NCBI GenBank assembly: GCA_019095985.1
Contig: CM032659.1
Location: 31,894,614-31,958,613 of the forward strand
Direction: 5' to 3'
Source: Streblospio benedicti
Lineage: Eukaryota > Annelida > Polychaeta > Spionida > Spionidae
Length of the DNA stretch: 64,000 nt
Both the position numbers and the translations under genes were made by a program. The notes under the pieces are model-generated. The model saw only the letters and a list, made by a program, of their open reading frames with translations, did no database searches and was not told the DNA's origin. Positions 48,526 through 62,200 of the stretch are shown here, piece by piece (the first letter of the stretch is position 1; every line of letters starts with the position of its first letter).

Positions 48526-51059
48526 ACCAATAAGTTTCATGGCTCCTCCCTAACTAACGGCCAGTAATTTGCCCGTAATCAGCTCTACAGATAGGCGTAT
48601 CAGTGACGCATTGCTGCCAGTTGCGGGGTTGCCGTCTCAGCTGTGTAATCTGTCACTTCTCCTGTCAGGTGTCAGCCACTGACGTGAATTCCATTTGCAG
48701 GGTTTACCCGGTGTATAGTGAAGCAGGTGTGGCCGCTTTAATTAATCACGGCTGATTCGAGCCGCCCGGAAGCCAGAGATTGTGAGTGAGGCGAGAGGAG
48801 TTAATGAGAGAGAGGCTGGAGGTTGTGTAACTATGCTCAGGGCCTGCGTTTTCGTGTGTTTTTGTGTGTTTTTTTGTGTGAAAACCAACAGGATTTCATG
48901 GGGTTTGTGTTCGTGAAGGCTCGCGCTGATGGCAAAAAGAAACAAAGCAAGCAAGCAAGTAAACAAATAAACATACAAACAACCACACATACACAAACAC
49001 GTGAAAATTATTTCTAAGGTGTAATAAGTGTGCGGGGACCAGCCCCCGGCGCACCGGTCCTGATTCAATCTTTGATAATAGTGGTTTAAGAGCAGACATT
49101 TGCTGTACTGGCTGCTCTGCATGGGCCTTGATAGCCTATCATAAGGCCTTTAAATGATCTGACATAAAGGCCTATTCCAAAAGCTTCTGTATGATGCAAA
49201 TCTCGCTAAACGTTTTGCAAATGTGACTTCATTAACTAAAAGCAATTAAATGGCTTCTATTTTAGAACAGCAATCTATTTTCAGAGCAGCTGTAGTTGGG
49301 TATTTTCCAGTTTAAGCACGTGGTACTGTTCATTTGTAATGTCTTGGCTAATCCTTACCTAGAAAATCACCTATGCATGGCTTTGTAAAAGACCTTATAT
49401 CTGTTAGAGCTCGAGGCTGTCATAATTCCACTTGCTCTTCTTCTTTGCACTTGATTTATGGTTTACATGAGCGTTTTTTTGTAATAACAGAGAATACAAC
49501 AATTATATAAAAGGTCTTTTGAAAGACTAGGCCCTTGATATCTATCCTGGCATTGTGAAAGTGTCGCCAAGCAGCTGCTGTCGTTAGAGAGACAAGAAAA
49601 TTGTTGTCCACATCACAGTAGATCCTTTTGTATTGTAGGTAAAAGAAGACACGCCCACATTGCTCTATAGTCAGTTCTTGCGAAGTAATCAGAAAAAAAC
49701 TGAGTATTTATTTAAATTAGTATTGTTTATAGGTTCTTAACGGCGAATAAATTGTTTACTAGATCCCTATTTCACTGAGTGAATATTACGTGAATTGTAT
49801 GAGAAATGTTTACAATGTAAGTGGGTGTGCTCTGAAATAGGTCAGTGACTAACTTTTATTTATAAAAAAAAGTCTACATTTACACGTGAGGGGCCACAAT
49901 GCCGTATTCTGGTTCTCACTAAGGTTACACACACCCCTGAATGCTTGGAATCCGTTCACATAATGACGGTGTCTGGGCAATTAGACCTATACATGTGCAG
50001 TGTGCACCGTGATTGCCATACCAACTTCATTTGGTTCCAGCCAATAATGGCTAAATAATGGCTAAATTATTGCATAGTTAAGTGCACAGCGACGTTCGGC
50101 CTTCGCGGGGGATGATGAACAAATAGAGATTTATCACGTGACACTGTAGTCACAATGTCGTACGGTTACGTGATGGCCGGACACTTTACGAATGTCAGAC
50201 GTGAAATGTCAAACTATTGCCATTAATAATAGTTTACTCAGCAAATAGAAAACATTTAAGGTTGAAGACTACCTGATAGTGTGTGATTTATGATTTGTAA
50301 TGTCTTACATAATATACACAAATCGCTCAAGAATGTGGCTAGATGATTAATAAGTACATGTTCCTGCTGGTTCTTCTTAATTCCTACTGCGGCGGATTCG
50401 AAATAAGGGGTAAGGGGGTGTGGTAGGGGCTTTAAGTCAGAAGTGTTTTAACTGCATTCCTCCATTTAATGTTTTTACTCTTGGTCACTGATAACTGTGT
50501 TCCAAAAATTCCAATACCACGCACACAATTAAACATTATTCATCAAAGAATCGTGAGCATATAATAAGTTTATTGAAATTGAAGTCTCATTCCGGTAAAC
50601 AATCTGCATCATGTTTTCTAGCATGTGTTTTGGATAGCTTTCTGGGTTGGCGTTGTTCATGATTTTAATGTAAACTGATATGGATTGTTATTATATCATG
50701 TAATCACTACAGCAGAAAACAACTACACGCTCTATCCTTGAACTTTACACTGAGAGTTTATGAAAGCTTTTTATCCCAGACACTTTTGAGTTGTACACCG
50801 ACCCTTCGCCAGTCATCTTTATTCGTCACAACATGATGCCGTAGAGTTGGGGCACAACTCGAAGGCTTCTTATTCGAAAACCTTTAGTTTGAAGTGTAAA
50901 GACAGATACTATGGGTTTCACCTGAACAATGTACTTACGTCATAGTAATACACACGAATAATGAAAACGAACAATACGTTACACGTTTATTGTGTGTGCA
51001 TTTACAACCAATGCATTACAACTTTCAACAAGAAACCCTTGGGAGCGAGAGAGCCATGG

Positions 51060-52335
51060 GTAATCATTTGGGCGTTTAAATAAGTATATACAAAATATAT
51101 TCTATAAATTGACTAGATTAATGCAAGTCGATTTGTTGAAAATACAACGATATCATATTCTTATTGCATATAAATAATATAGATAGTGCACACAAAGTCT
51201 ATATTTGTGAGGTCCGATTCCATTAACCAAGAACTTCTTCATGTCAATTATTGTAACCAAAATATTCTCTTCAATGGAGGGAGCTTAAGACCTTTTTTCA
51301 TCATTCTCTAAATACATTACACAAAACAGTAGATCTTTTGGAATTTTTGCATACCAAATGTTTGCAAAATGTCCACATCAGAAAAATCTAATTCCTCTGA
51401 TTTAAACTCCTTATCCCCGGTCATTGCATGAGTGCTTTATGTTTGAAATCTTAAATATGCAATCATGCTTGATTTTAATACAATACGTGCACAGAATTTA
51501 TAAATTGTAAAATTCATTCATTGTTTGGGTATTTAAATGAGTATTTACCAAATATATTCTATAAATTGACTAGATTAACGTAAGTCGATTTGTTGAAAAT
51601 GAACAGATTTCATATTGTTATTGTATAGCAATATAAATAGTGCATGCAAGAGAGATATTTGTGAGGTCCGATTCCATTAACCAAGAACTTCTCTGCCCAA
51701 GTTCGTTTATCTATGAAATAAAACTGTTCAATGGACACTCAAGACCTCTTTTCCTCATCTCCAAATATGGTACATAAAAACAACAGATCCTTGCTTAATT
51801 TTGTGCCCCGTCTGGGCTAATTGATGTAATCAAATGTAAGCAGATGTCTTCAGCAATGTCAATATAGTGGGTAGGAGCTTGCTTGCCATAGAAAAGAGAG
51901 AGGGAAGAATACAATTGTATCCACAAGCAAACTTGGGAAAACACATTAGAAAAGGAAACATTTAATTCCTCTGCTTTAAACTCCATGTCCACGTTCACTG
52001 ATTGAGCGCTTCATGATTGAAATCTTCGATATGCAATCATTCCTAATTTTAATGCAATACTTTCACAGAATTCATTAACTGTAAAATTCATGCATTATTT
52101 GGGCATATATATATATATATATGTACAAAATGTAAGCTATAAATTCACTACATTAATGTAAGTCGATTTGTTGAAAATGCACAGATTTCACAATGTTATT
52201 GTATATAAATACTGCATGCACATTGGCCTTTGTGANNNNNNNNNNNNNNNNNNNNNNNNNNNNNNNNNNNNNNNNNNNNNNNNNNNNNNNNNNNNNNNNN
52301 NNNNNNNNNNNNNNNNNNNNNNNNNNNNNNNNNNN
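51060..52335. repeat. Tandem repeat, unit 455-570 bp, at least three copies, ending in a 100-N assembly gap
   Basis: TATTCTATAAATTGACTAGATTAA...AAGTCGATTTGTTGAAAAT (in pieces) and GAGGTCCGATTCCATTAACC recur with starts near 51070 and 51525, and a diverged third start near 52100. Copy 2 carries an extra segment of about 100 bp. The third copy runs into Ns at 52236-52335. Confidence 0.85.
52236..52335. other. Assembly gap (100 N)
   Basis: Exactly 100 N, the usual placeholder for a gap of unknown size. It lies inside the tandem repeat, so the true copy number is unknown. Confidence 0.99.
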
Positions 52336-53079
52336 CATGAATCATAGTGCTGGATTTAATTAAAAAGCCATCAAATTAGTGGAAATAACGTGATTACACT
52401 TATAATTTGTATAACATCCCTTCTAATATGGTGATTTAAGTCTATCAAAGCCATAAACATATCAAAATAGCCAAAACTCATCATTCTAATTCTACCACTT
52501 TTTCATGGTAATTATAGTTGATTTGATTAAAATAGTTTTTGTTTAGTTTACTCCACGATGATAAACAGCAAGCTAAAACATTCAGACATTGATGTTTTTC
52601 AACTGAGATATCAAATGATGTAATCTTGATTGCCATAAAATGATGTTTATAGGACCACCCTATATCTATTTTTCAAATGCAATGGCCTTGGGTGTACAAT
52701 ATCTATTTCAAATTAAAGGAGTCTTGATCTTTTAACATTTATTGAAGTTGCCCCTCCTTTGAATATGTTGTTTGTTGTCTATGAAAACATGCAGTTTGAA
52801 AGTATGAAGACTGCCAACAAAGCTGAGCATTATCATGGGACTGATCAGTCATCGCAGACTGACATTAGACAAATAAATGCTCCAAGAGACAAGACATTCG
52901 TTGGACAACGATGAGTCAATCCTTCACCATCACTCATTGCTAATTTTCTGCATCTTAAGGTGTTACTAATCTTCTCGACATAAGAGCTGTACTAATAAAC
53001 AACACATGTGAAACTTAACTCACAACAATGGCAGTGAAAGTTGTTGCTTTCAAATGTGTACATGTACATGTACATGTGC

Positions 53080-53256
53080 ATAGGCAGATCCAGGTTGTCA
53101 GAAAACTTGGGGGGGGGGGGGGGGGCGCACTGAAGGGATTATATGGGTTTCGTACGCGCGATCGATAGCAAACATGACAAAAACCATAAGAAAATAAGGT
53201 ATTTTGATGGGGAAAAGGGTGGGGGCGCCCCCTGCGCCGCCTGTATCTGCCCATGT
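53080..53256. repeat. AGGCAGATCC foldback element, copy 2
   Basis: CATAGGCAGATCCAGG at the left and GCCTGTATCTGCCCATG at the right are inverted ends. Inside are an 18-G run and GGGGGCGCCCCC. It ends 14 bp beyond the stop codon of the GPCR gene, so it probably forms part of that gene's 3' UTR. Confidence 0.7.
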
Positions 53257-53269
53257 ATTTACATGTAGT

Positions 53270-56200
53270 TTATGGTGGTGACATTCGCCACTGTGTCACT
53301 AAGTCTTTACCTGCATGTCCGCTGCCGCCGCTGCCACCCCCGCCGCCACGGGACATCCCGTCCCCTCTACCCCCGGCGAGCCTCATCGCGTGCCCCCCGC
53401 CGCCGCCCGGGCCGCCGCCGCCACCACGCGTGAGGTATCCGCGGTCGCAGTGCCGCACGGTGAGCAGCAGCTGCCGCAAGTACGCGCGGAAGTTGTCGCC
53501 AACCTAGAGGTGTGGGGTGAAGGTTAATACAATTTGTGACAGTCACAGAACATTTTTTGAGTCCGTAAATTATAACCGGTCACTAATTAACTTTTTGGTC
53601 ATATGTTACGGTCAAACAAAGGGCACATTATACAACTACCAGTCTGTGCGGATTTGACAGCACTTGCACCAACTTTACGACAACCCAAACAACCTTAATT
53701 CCGCTCTCTCAGATTTTGCCTTGATTTAATCGACAGCTATCATTACAAAAAAGTGATGAGAATCATCAGCTTACCAGCGAGTACAAAAAGAAGTTGATAC
53801 TGTAGTTGATGTAGTACAGGCTCTGCAGTATGTGCTGGTACAGCGACGTGGTCTGCGCGATCTCGTCTGCGCGGCCGGCCACGTGCATGCAGTAGATGTA
53901 GAGCCTGATCACGTGACTGGGCAGGTTGAGCGCGATGAACACCATGGAGACGGCGATCAGCATCTTGGTGATCTGAAGGCAGTGGAGAATGCTCATTTGC
54001 ATATGGTAGAAGCGTAAGTTGTGAATTGGTGGTAGGTGAGAATGGTTGCTAGCGTTCAAGGACTAATTTGCATGTAAAAAATAGGGATATAAATTTTGAT
54101 CTGAACGTATATGTACGTGAGAATAGTCGCTAGATTTCAAAATCTCATTTGCATATGATAGGTGCATAAATATTGATCTGAAGGTTGGTGAAAAGAGTTG
54201 CTAGAATTAAAAGTCTCATTTGCATACGAGCATGAATTTGTTACATGAGTACCAAATGACCTGCTTAATTATCCAAGATGACTTTCTTTCCTTTGTAAAC
54301 TAAAATGGCTTCTTGCAAGGGACAATGCACTGGCAAAACTAACAACAGCTAGACACATGATGGCGACTAACTGTGTAAACAACGCACCGGGTTTCAAAGT
54401 CATTTTGGAGAAATGTTACGCCACAAAAAAGAAGCAATCTGTTTTAGAGAGTGGTCTAAAATGGGTTTCTGGAATATTAACTCGATTGGCTTAGGTAAAT
54501 GGAAAGGTAACACATATCACTGTCACTAGTTATGTAACAATGAACCAAACTGTGTTGTACTCTGTATTGCATCTCTCAGGTCAGGGAATACCAAGAGTTG
54601 ACCTAAAATGGCCTCCCTGAAGTACACTTCAGTCAACACAGATGTAAGGTACATGTACCACACTTTAAGATTGTGTCTCTAATTGACATTTAACCAATCA
54701 ATGGAAATGTCAAAACATGCATCTCAAATGGTTCTTTGGAAGACAAGCGTTATTTGACCAAGTGCCAAACTTTGCCTCACTTCAGTGTCCAATAGTTATG
54801 TAACGTTCGTGGCTAGCCCTTGGTAGATCTATTTAGAGAGCAATAGATGTGTGTTGCCATTCAGTCTGATAAGAGGTGTATGTACTCTTTAAAAGCAGTG
54901 TTTCAAAACGGGAAAGGATATGTAACACCATTCACGGGTGGTCGTAGAGATGAACAAGCATTGTACACTGATTATCTGCATTGAATACGATTGCATTTAC
55001 AGCAATACAATAGGGTCTTGCTCGTTTAGACGGATATCACCCTGGTCATTAGATATATTTACAATGTAACCAAGGATATACTGTAATTCATCTACCCTCC
55101 TTTGGCGTAAATTGCCACTGAACTGGGAAGTAATGAGAAAACAATGGAGTCATAGTTATGTCAAGGTGTCAGATAAAACCATACACAATTTCTATTGTTA
55201 ATTACAGCAACTACAGGTAGTGTTAAATTCACTTTATCAGCTTAAACAATAACTTGAATAGCGACGATATTGTGTACGGGAATCTATTTCCAACCGCATG
55301 TATCAGAGATAGTAAAAAATTGTGTAATTTCCTAGACAGCTCACTCACACAAATATTCTCTAAAGATCTCCCACTGATGATTAAGATAAATTCCAATACA
55401 TGTATTTTAATCAAGCGAGCCACTGCAGATTAGGCTAAGACAACTTACGTGTACCTGTTGTTCATTGTCTGGCTACCAAGAATAGAATCAGGGCGTCCGT
55501 CAAATTACACGTACAAAGCTAGTGTCTCTTGTTAGATGGGATGATGTGACAATTAAATATAATTCATCAGTGAATAAGGATGACCCAGCACAGTGTTATT
55601 GTGATAATTACATATAGCATAATGACTAATTTGTACTCATGCTTATCCTTGCAATTGTAAAAAAAATAGTACGATTATTAATTATCAGTAGTTAGCAGCT
55701 GAGCAAAAAACTGTTGTCATTTTACAATGACAATGGTCATTTCAACGTGGGCCTGTACTAATTCCGTCCATTGTACATGTGATAAATGCCGCTGGTGGGA
55801 ATTCATTGGTTTCTTCAACAAGTCAACAGAGATGGTAATAACAAGGGTTATATATATTCGTGTATCCCCTTGGTAATAATAGAGAAGACAGGTACTTTCA
55901 CAGTATTTTAGTACTTCCGGATTAGTTAAATCGACCAAACAAGTTTCTATAAAACACTCCCCCATTGAGAGCCAGAAGTATTCTGATTTAAAGCTTTGAT
56001 ACAATGACACGTGAATTGAGATAGAAGTATGAAAAGAATGATGGTGCGCACGTGTACCGCCTCGTCAGCAGAACCGGATGATCTCAATATGAATGCTCCG
56101 TACCTGCATCACTCGAAACCCTATTTTCATTGAGTGTGCCAAGTGTAAACCCGCTAGGTACTGCATATCACCCGTACACTATATGAATACCCCGTTCAGT

Positions 56201-59200
56201 GGCATAGGAAGATCCACGGGGGTAGGGGGTGGGGGTGCAAGGGGATTTCCCTCTCTATATTTCTATTTTTATGTCGTTGCATGAGCTTTGGCGCATACGA
56301 ATACTTGGAACTCCTGTGTGTGTGAGCGCCCACCCAAAAAACCTGGATCTACCAGTATGTCGTGGAAACGTGTCTGATAGTACAATGTACTCACCCACCT
56401 TAACAAACGTTCGTACAGCTATATGCCGTGGTTAACGCGAGGCCATTGGCTCAATGGCCCTTCCAGGATTGTTTATGGTGCGAGGCAAATATCTTGGTAA
56501 AGGATAGAAAACAATCACTTTAGGGCGTACTCCTTTGTGGGCAGGTTTGATGGTAGGGTTACCCCTAGAAAATTTTGAATTTTTTCACTTTCATTGCGAG
56601 GCTATGAGACTCGTAACAATGGGCAACAATTAAAAGCTCCGTTCATTCAGGTCATGACATACCCATCATGGTCCAAACACTGTCCATATATATATAGTTT
56701 TTAAATCAAAGTGGCTGGCGTGTTGGGGTAAGGTGAGACTACTGTGGCCTTGGTGCAAGGCTTGCCCATCATAGGTTGCAACTTAAGGCATGAGTCTTCA
56801 ATTCCTCAAATGTCGTATGGCTGTTGCCGCCAACTGCAGCATTGACTTAGGATATTAGCCCTATGGAGAAGCCTTGCTGAGTTACCGACGATGGAGCCAA
56901 TAGTCTGTTACGTAATAGTGGTCGTATAAGGCTGTTAAACAAATGTGGCCAACAGGCTTAGATATTACGTCATACTAAAACCCCGGACCTCCATGGAAAC
57001 TCGTTGGTAAAGGAACAAATAATGCAGTTGCAACCGGTACGGTATAAATCTCTGAACAGAGTTAGAATATTCATACTGAAAATTCATTTGACTCTTTGGC
57101 TAAAGGGACGTTTGCATTGTTATGTAAGCCGTGGTATGGGAAGGTGGTAGTGGCTGAGCCGGGTATTCTGGTCCATTAATAACCACTTGCAGCTTGTCCA
57201 GAGACACAAGTAAAGTCATTGGAAAGTAACAAGTTTCACGTGATTTCTATCTGCAAGCCTGTATTCAGAGGGGGTGGAGGTGGGGTAGGAGAAAAGCTGA
57301 AAGTCCCTTTACCAAAGTCTGAGCACGGATCTGCAATATTCATCTCAATATTTTCTATAATAGAGCAAATATTTGGCACCTTATTCAGTTCTGAAAACTC
57401 CACTCTCCACACAGAACTCTTCCATTATCGTGTAAACACCATGGTAGAAGCCCTTGATGTCACAACAAGCTGCTAGATGTGTTACCTGACCAATGTCATC
57501 TGTTCACAAACTATACGAGACAATATATGCACATACAAAGCATGACAATAGTTCACGTTTCCGGAGATGATGAGTATGATAAGTAGGATGTCTTTCAATC
57601 TCCTAAACACGCCATTTGCCGTGTTACAACCGTATGTAATGTATGTCTATTGTGTAGGGATGGAAGACACGTATTGTACACTGTTCTTGTACTCAGTATA
57701 TTATAGCTTCTAAGAGTAAGATTGGGGAATGTGTACAATTGGTGCTTTTGGCGACATCTAACGCAGAAAAAAAGTTATTTTGAGATCAGAGTCAAAAGAA
57801 CTCTTACTTATTATGCGAATGGTCTGATGCAAATAGAGGTAACATAACTATTTCTAATGAGGTGTAATTACAAAATGCATTCCCAGTACATGGGCAGGTA
57901 GTCTGTAGTGTATCCAGGCGGTCTGTGAGTTGGTGTCAGGACTTACAATCGTCTACAATCCACAGATCGCACGAGCGAAAGTTAATAATGTATATTTTAC
58001 AATCAATAAATTTATGAATTTGAGGAGAAAACATCAGAATGAATCAGAATCAATATATCCAGCAATAAAGATATTTGTGTTGCCATATTGGCGGATGATA
58101 ATCAATATCAGTTTCAAATCCAATAATCAATTTTGCTGCTTGGTTGGAATATTGATTTTTTTCTTGCTGGCTAAGTGCATTGAATATCATTAAAAATGTC
58201 ATAAAAGCGCTTCTAGAAAGCAAAATGTAATTGGCAGAGCTCCCAAAATCGAATCACTTCGGTGTCGCCTCATACCTCATAGTCGTGTGAAGTTTGAACG
58301 AAATCGGTGCAACGGTTAAAGCTCTAGCTTGTCCGGAGACATACATACATAGTTACATAGTTAGTTACAAACGAACGAAACACAATGCTTGCTACAGCAG
58401 CTGAGCTGAAGCGACGTAACAAAAAAAAAAAAAGAAAAAAAAAGAAAAAAAAAAGAAAACTGATATGAGCCGTCATTTAGTCATTGATTAATCAAAGTGT
58501 CGTATAAGGTCTTTACATCCCAGGTCAACATTGACTTAAGACTAGGACTACAAAGAAGACGCGAATGATGAAAGAGTAAACAAGAACGTAAAACACTTCA
58601 TGATTGTGAGGCTGATTTGCAAGGGCAACACGCGCTGAGAACCTTTTTGTTGTAAAATGTCAATGAGCGTGTGGATATTGGCACTATAAATACCTCTATA
58701 TTACATTATTATTATTATTATTGGACACCGCCAAGGAACGCATGAATGTGTGGTCTCAGTAGAGAGGTGGCCGCCTTATGAAGATTATATACAGGACTAT
58801 GGGGTGTATCATGGACTAAGGGAGCTGTCATGAGTGGTTTTACTCTGAGACATAAGGAAGCAGAAGACCATGGAGATGGCTTGGTTACTATTTATTATCT
58901 GACCTCTACAATCATCCACACAGACTTATATCCTGTGTCCTTGGTAAAGGGTTTCACAATAGAGGTTGTCTTCATGTAGGTTACCGCCCCCACAAAGAAG
59001 TCAAGGATCATCAGATATTGCAAAAAGGGGCTTATATTTCAGAAAGGCTTGTTGTTTAAATACTTATCTGGCCTCAAGGCCCAACCGCTAACTTGTAAAA
59101 AAAAGTATAATTAGATTGAGTTCTTATGGAATTGTGTACTTCTAAGTATGCAGCTAATATCAGGATTATTAGATCAGTACGTCCGCTCGTCGGCTCATAG

Positions 59201-62200
59201 GAGGATGTTAACGTAGGTAAACCACGTTTCAGTTTATGCTATTGTTATGTGACACTGTCTGGTATTTATTTTTTTCTCTCTTGGTAATTATCATTAGTAA
59301 TTAACTGTGAAATTTGATAGAAGCCAGGCTCATACAACGGGCCCTGTAGTAAATAATAATACAGGGAGTGCACGTCATCGCCAGTATTTGCACAGTCAGA
59401 TTGGATAAATACATGATTTACAATTCCTGTAAATTTTCATTCTTTGGCTACCTGCAGTTGTACCCGTACATTATGTCTATTTAAAAGCTCGGCAAACTCG
59501 ACTTCATATATAGCTCCAGCAAATAGACTAATTGTGACACCAGGGCCATAGTTCACAAGTCACCTCTACATTTTGAATACAGGTAAAAGATACTCTGTCG
59601 CAAATATCTCCCTCACAACAGTAATTATAGTTTAAATTTGTCTATCGCCCATTTGCTACATTAAGTTCTAGTCGGCTGCGTAGTATCATTGTAATCTAAA
59701 TTCGGCATTCATTAGCCTATTCACAGGAGGTTCACGTCACGATTACTCCTCACAATTAATAGAGCAGTGGACATTTTCAGGAAACCCACCTAAAAATAGC
59801 TGAAAGGGAGTAAAGTAAGGTCTGGGTTGATCGAGACTAATTTTACGTAGGGGATTTTTTTTACCTCTTGCTAACAATGGAAAGGTAACGTATTTTCATG
59901 TAATGCACGTGGAAAAAATCATTTATATCGCTGGTTATGTGTCTTTTTAACAAGTATCTGCACTTGCCACACATGAACGTATTTCCCCGCAGACCCTATC
60001 CTCACCTTGACCTTGGGCACATGACCTCCTCACCTTGACCTTGGGCACGTGACCTCCTCACCTTGACCTTGGGCACGTGACCTCCTCACCTTGACCTTGG
60101 ACACGTGACCTACTCACCTTGAGTTGGGACACGTGCTGTCTCCTCTCCACGGAGCTGTTGGCCCGGAACTGGAGCTGCGCGCTCTCCGAACTGGAGCTCT
60201 TGTCTCTGTTGTTGTTCAGCCCATTGCTGGCGGACCTACAACATGACCAATGGAGTACAAGATGAAAGTCAACTTAGTCAAGTGTATACACACAAAGTTC
60301 ATCTTAACACAACACATTAACTTCTTGCATTGATTGACAGTTGCGACAACTGCTGTTGCCATTGTCATAATCTCTCTGCGCATGTCAAGGTCTCTCTGCA
60401 CGACTTCCGATGCCGAAAATCGGATCGTACACATATGAGAGAGTTGAAAGGCCCCCTCGTCCCTGTTCATGACCTGCGTCTGTCCTCTGTCCTCCTGCAG
60501 GTCATGAACAGGCACGAGGGGACATTTCAACTCTCCGATTTTCGGTCAAACGAAATGCTTCCTCCCTATGTTTGCCCTTTATCACACCTCTCTAATTGTT
60601 GTATTTTTCTCGACCCCCCACTAGCTTATAACACTTCACCCCACCCTGCATTGTCTATATTTAATATTGGATATTGTTTATTGATAGGATTATGATTTTA
60701 TATCATAAATGAGCATTGAAAGTGTGTGTGACAGAACTCACCTTCCACTCCATTGGATCCTGTAGCGGTGCTTGCCTGCAAAACATTGGTGCAACGTAGA
60801 ACATTAAAATTATGAACTCACAGTCTTTGATTATGAAACATGAATTTTGATAAATGTGTACGTGGGAAGCTAGCATAAACCCAGCTTGTAGTACTCTATG
60901 TGATTCATTGTATTTTTTTGTTTAATAATCTAAGGTTTTGTGAAACTTTATTTTAACTACCAATAAACAGAATAGAATATTAATATATAACACATGCTTT
61001 TAGTTTTCATACTAAATCCGAATTATAAGTAGTGACACTACAAATGGTTGATTTGATGCAACAGTAATTTGGGTAAGAACACTTAAAATAAAATAAAACT
61101 AAGTCAATGAACTCAACAGGGTGCAGGTATAAGCTGTGGATGTACTGTATCCAACAGTCTACAATATTACGATGCATCAATACACGTAAACTTAAATTTA
61201 TGTACATTCAATAACCTACACACAACTTTTTCCAACATGAGTAACTTGATAAAGCTGGTGTAACAAGCGAAGGAGCAATGCAAAAATTCGATTCTTATTA
61301 TTAAAATAGACGTTATAATAGGAAGTTTGATACATCAACAAGAGTCATGAGTGTATGATTAAAGCTAGAAGGTATTAATGGACCAGACCAGGCAGTTTCA
61401 GGTGTATTTCAGTATTGTGTGTTCAAAGTAGTCTGGTCTTGAGTTCTATTTTTATTCTATTTGACGTCGATGCGTACATTCACTTTTTGCTACAAACTAT
61501 TCGTAATCCAAACTGCAAGAGTTTCTACAAAGGCATTAAATGTTTTTGCATAAAACGCTGTCATTATAATTGGAAAATCTTAGCAAATCCGAGATGACAA
61601 AATTTCACAAATCTCCGAGTGGTACTTAGAGAGAGCCTGCTAGACCATAAAATGTAACCAGCATAAATCATGACCGGCTGTATGTTTGTGTAAATTGTCA
61701 TCACATACTCAAAAATAGCCTGCAGTGACACCTTAAATGGTAAATATGCTCAGTATTGCTCACACGTCACAAATGTCTTATTCTCCGGAATAGGACTCTA
61801 GGCATCAATCAAATGTTGATATATTTCAAATCCTATGCGATTTTGGCCCCAAATCTCAAACGTAACTTGAATCTTTCATATATATTCTATTTCTTTGCAA
61901 TTGTAACTCATTGGATAGTCTACGGTACCCATTGAAAATACACATGTACCGTCATTTCCATGTTTAATGTATTGAGAAGGTCCAACTTTGACGTGGCATG
62001 GACCAGACCAGGGTGGTGATAGAGAGACCATTGCGGCGGCATTTGAAAGCTCCCCAGTTGCACCATATTCTGGCATATGGTGGTGACGAGAACGGGTTGT
62101 GATGGCGAATGCTGCAGCGTGTAAACGGTTACAATCCACGGTGTTTACATTTCAGGGCAAAATATACTTCTATACGGATATCACATTGAAACAAAAAATG

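Larger units (their letters stand above)
54241..60000. other. GPCR intron 3, mostly non-coding
   Basis: A long AT-rich intron. It holds a foldback copy at 56201-56362, a retroposon-like A-tailed segment at 58195-58460 and a partial GACCACC repeat near 58748-58790 (GGTCTCAGTAGAGAGGTGGC). The open frames at 55717-56010 and 57930-58193 show no recognisable domain. Confidence 0.5.
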
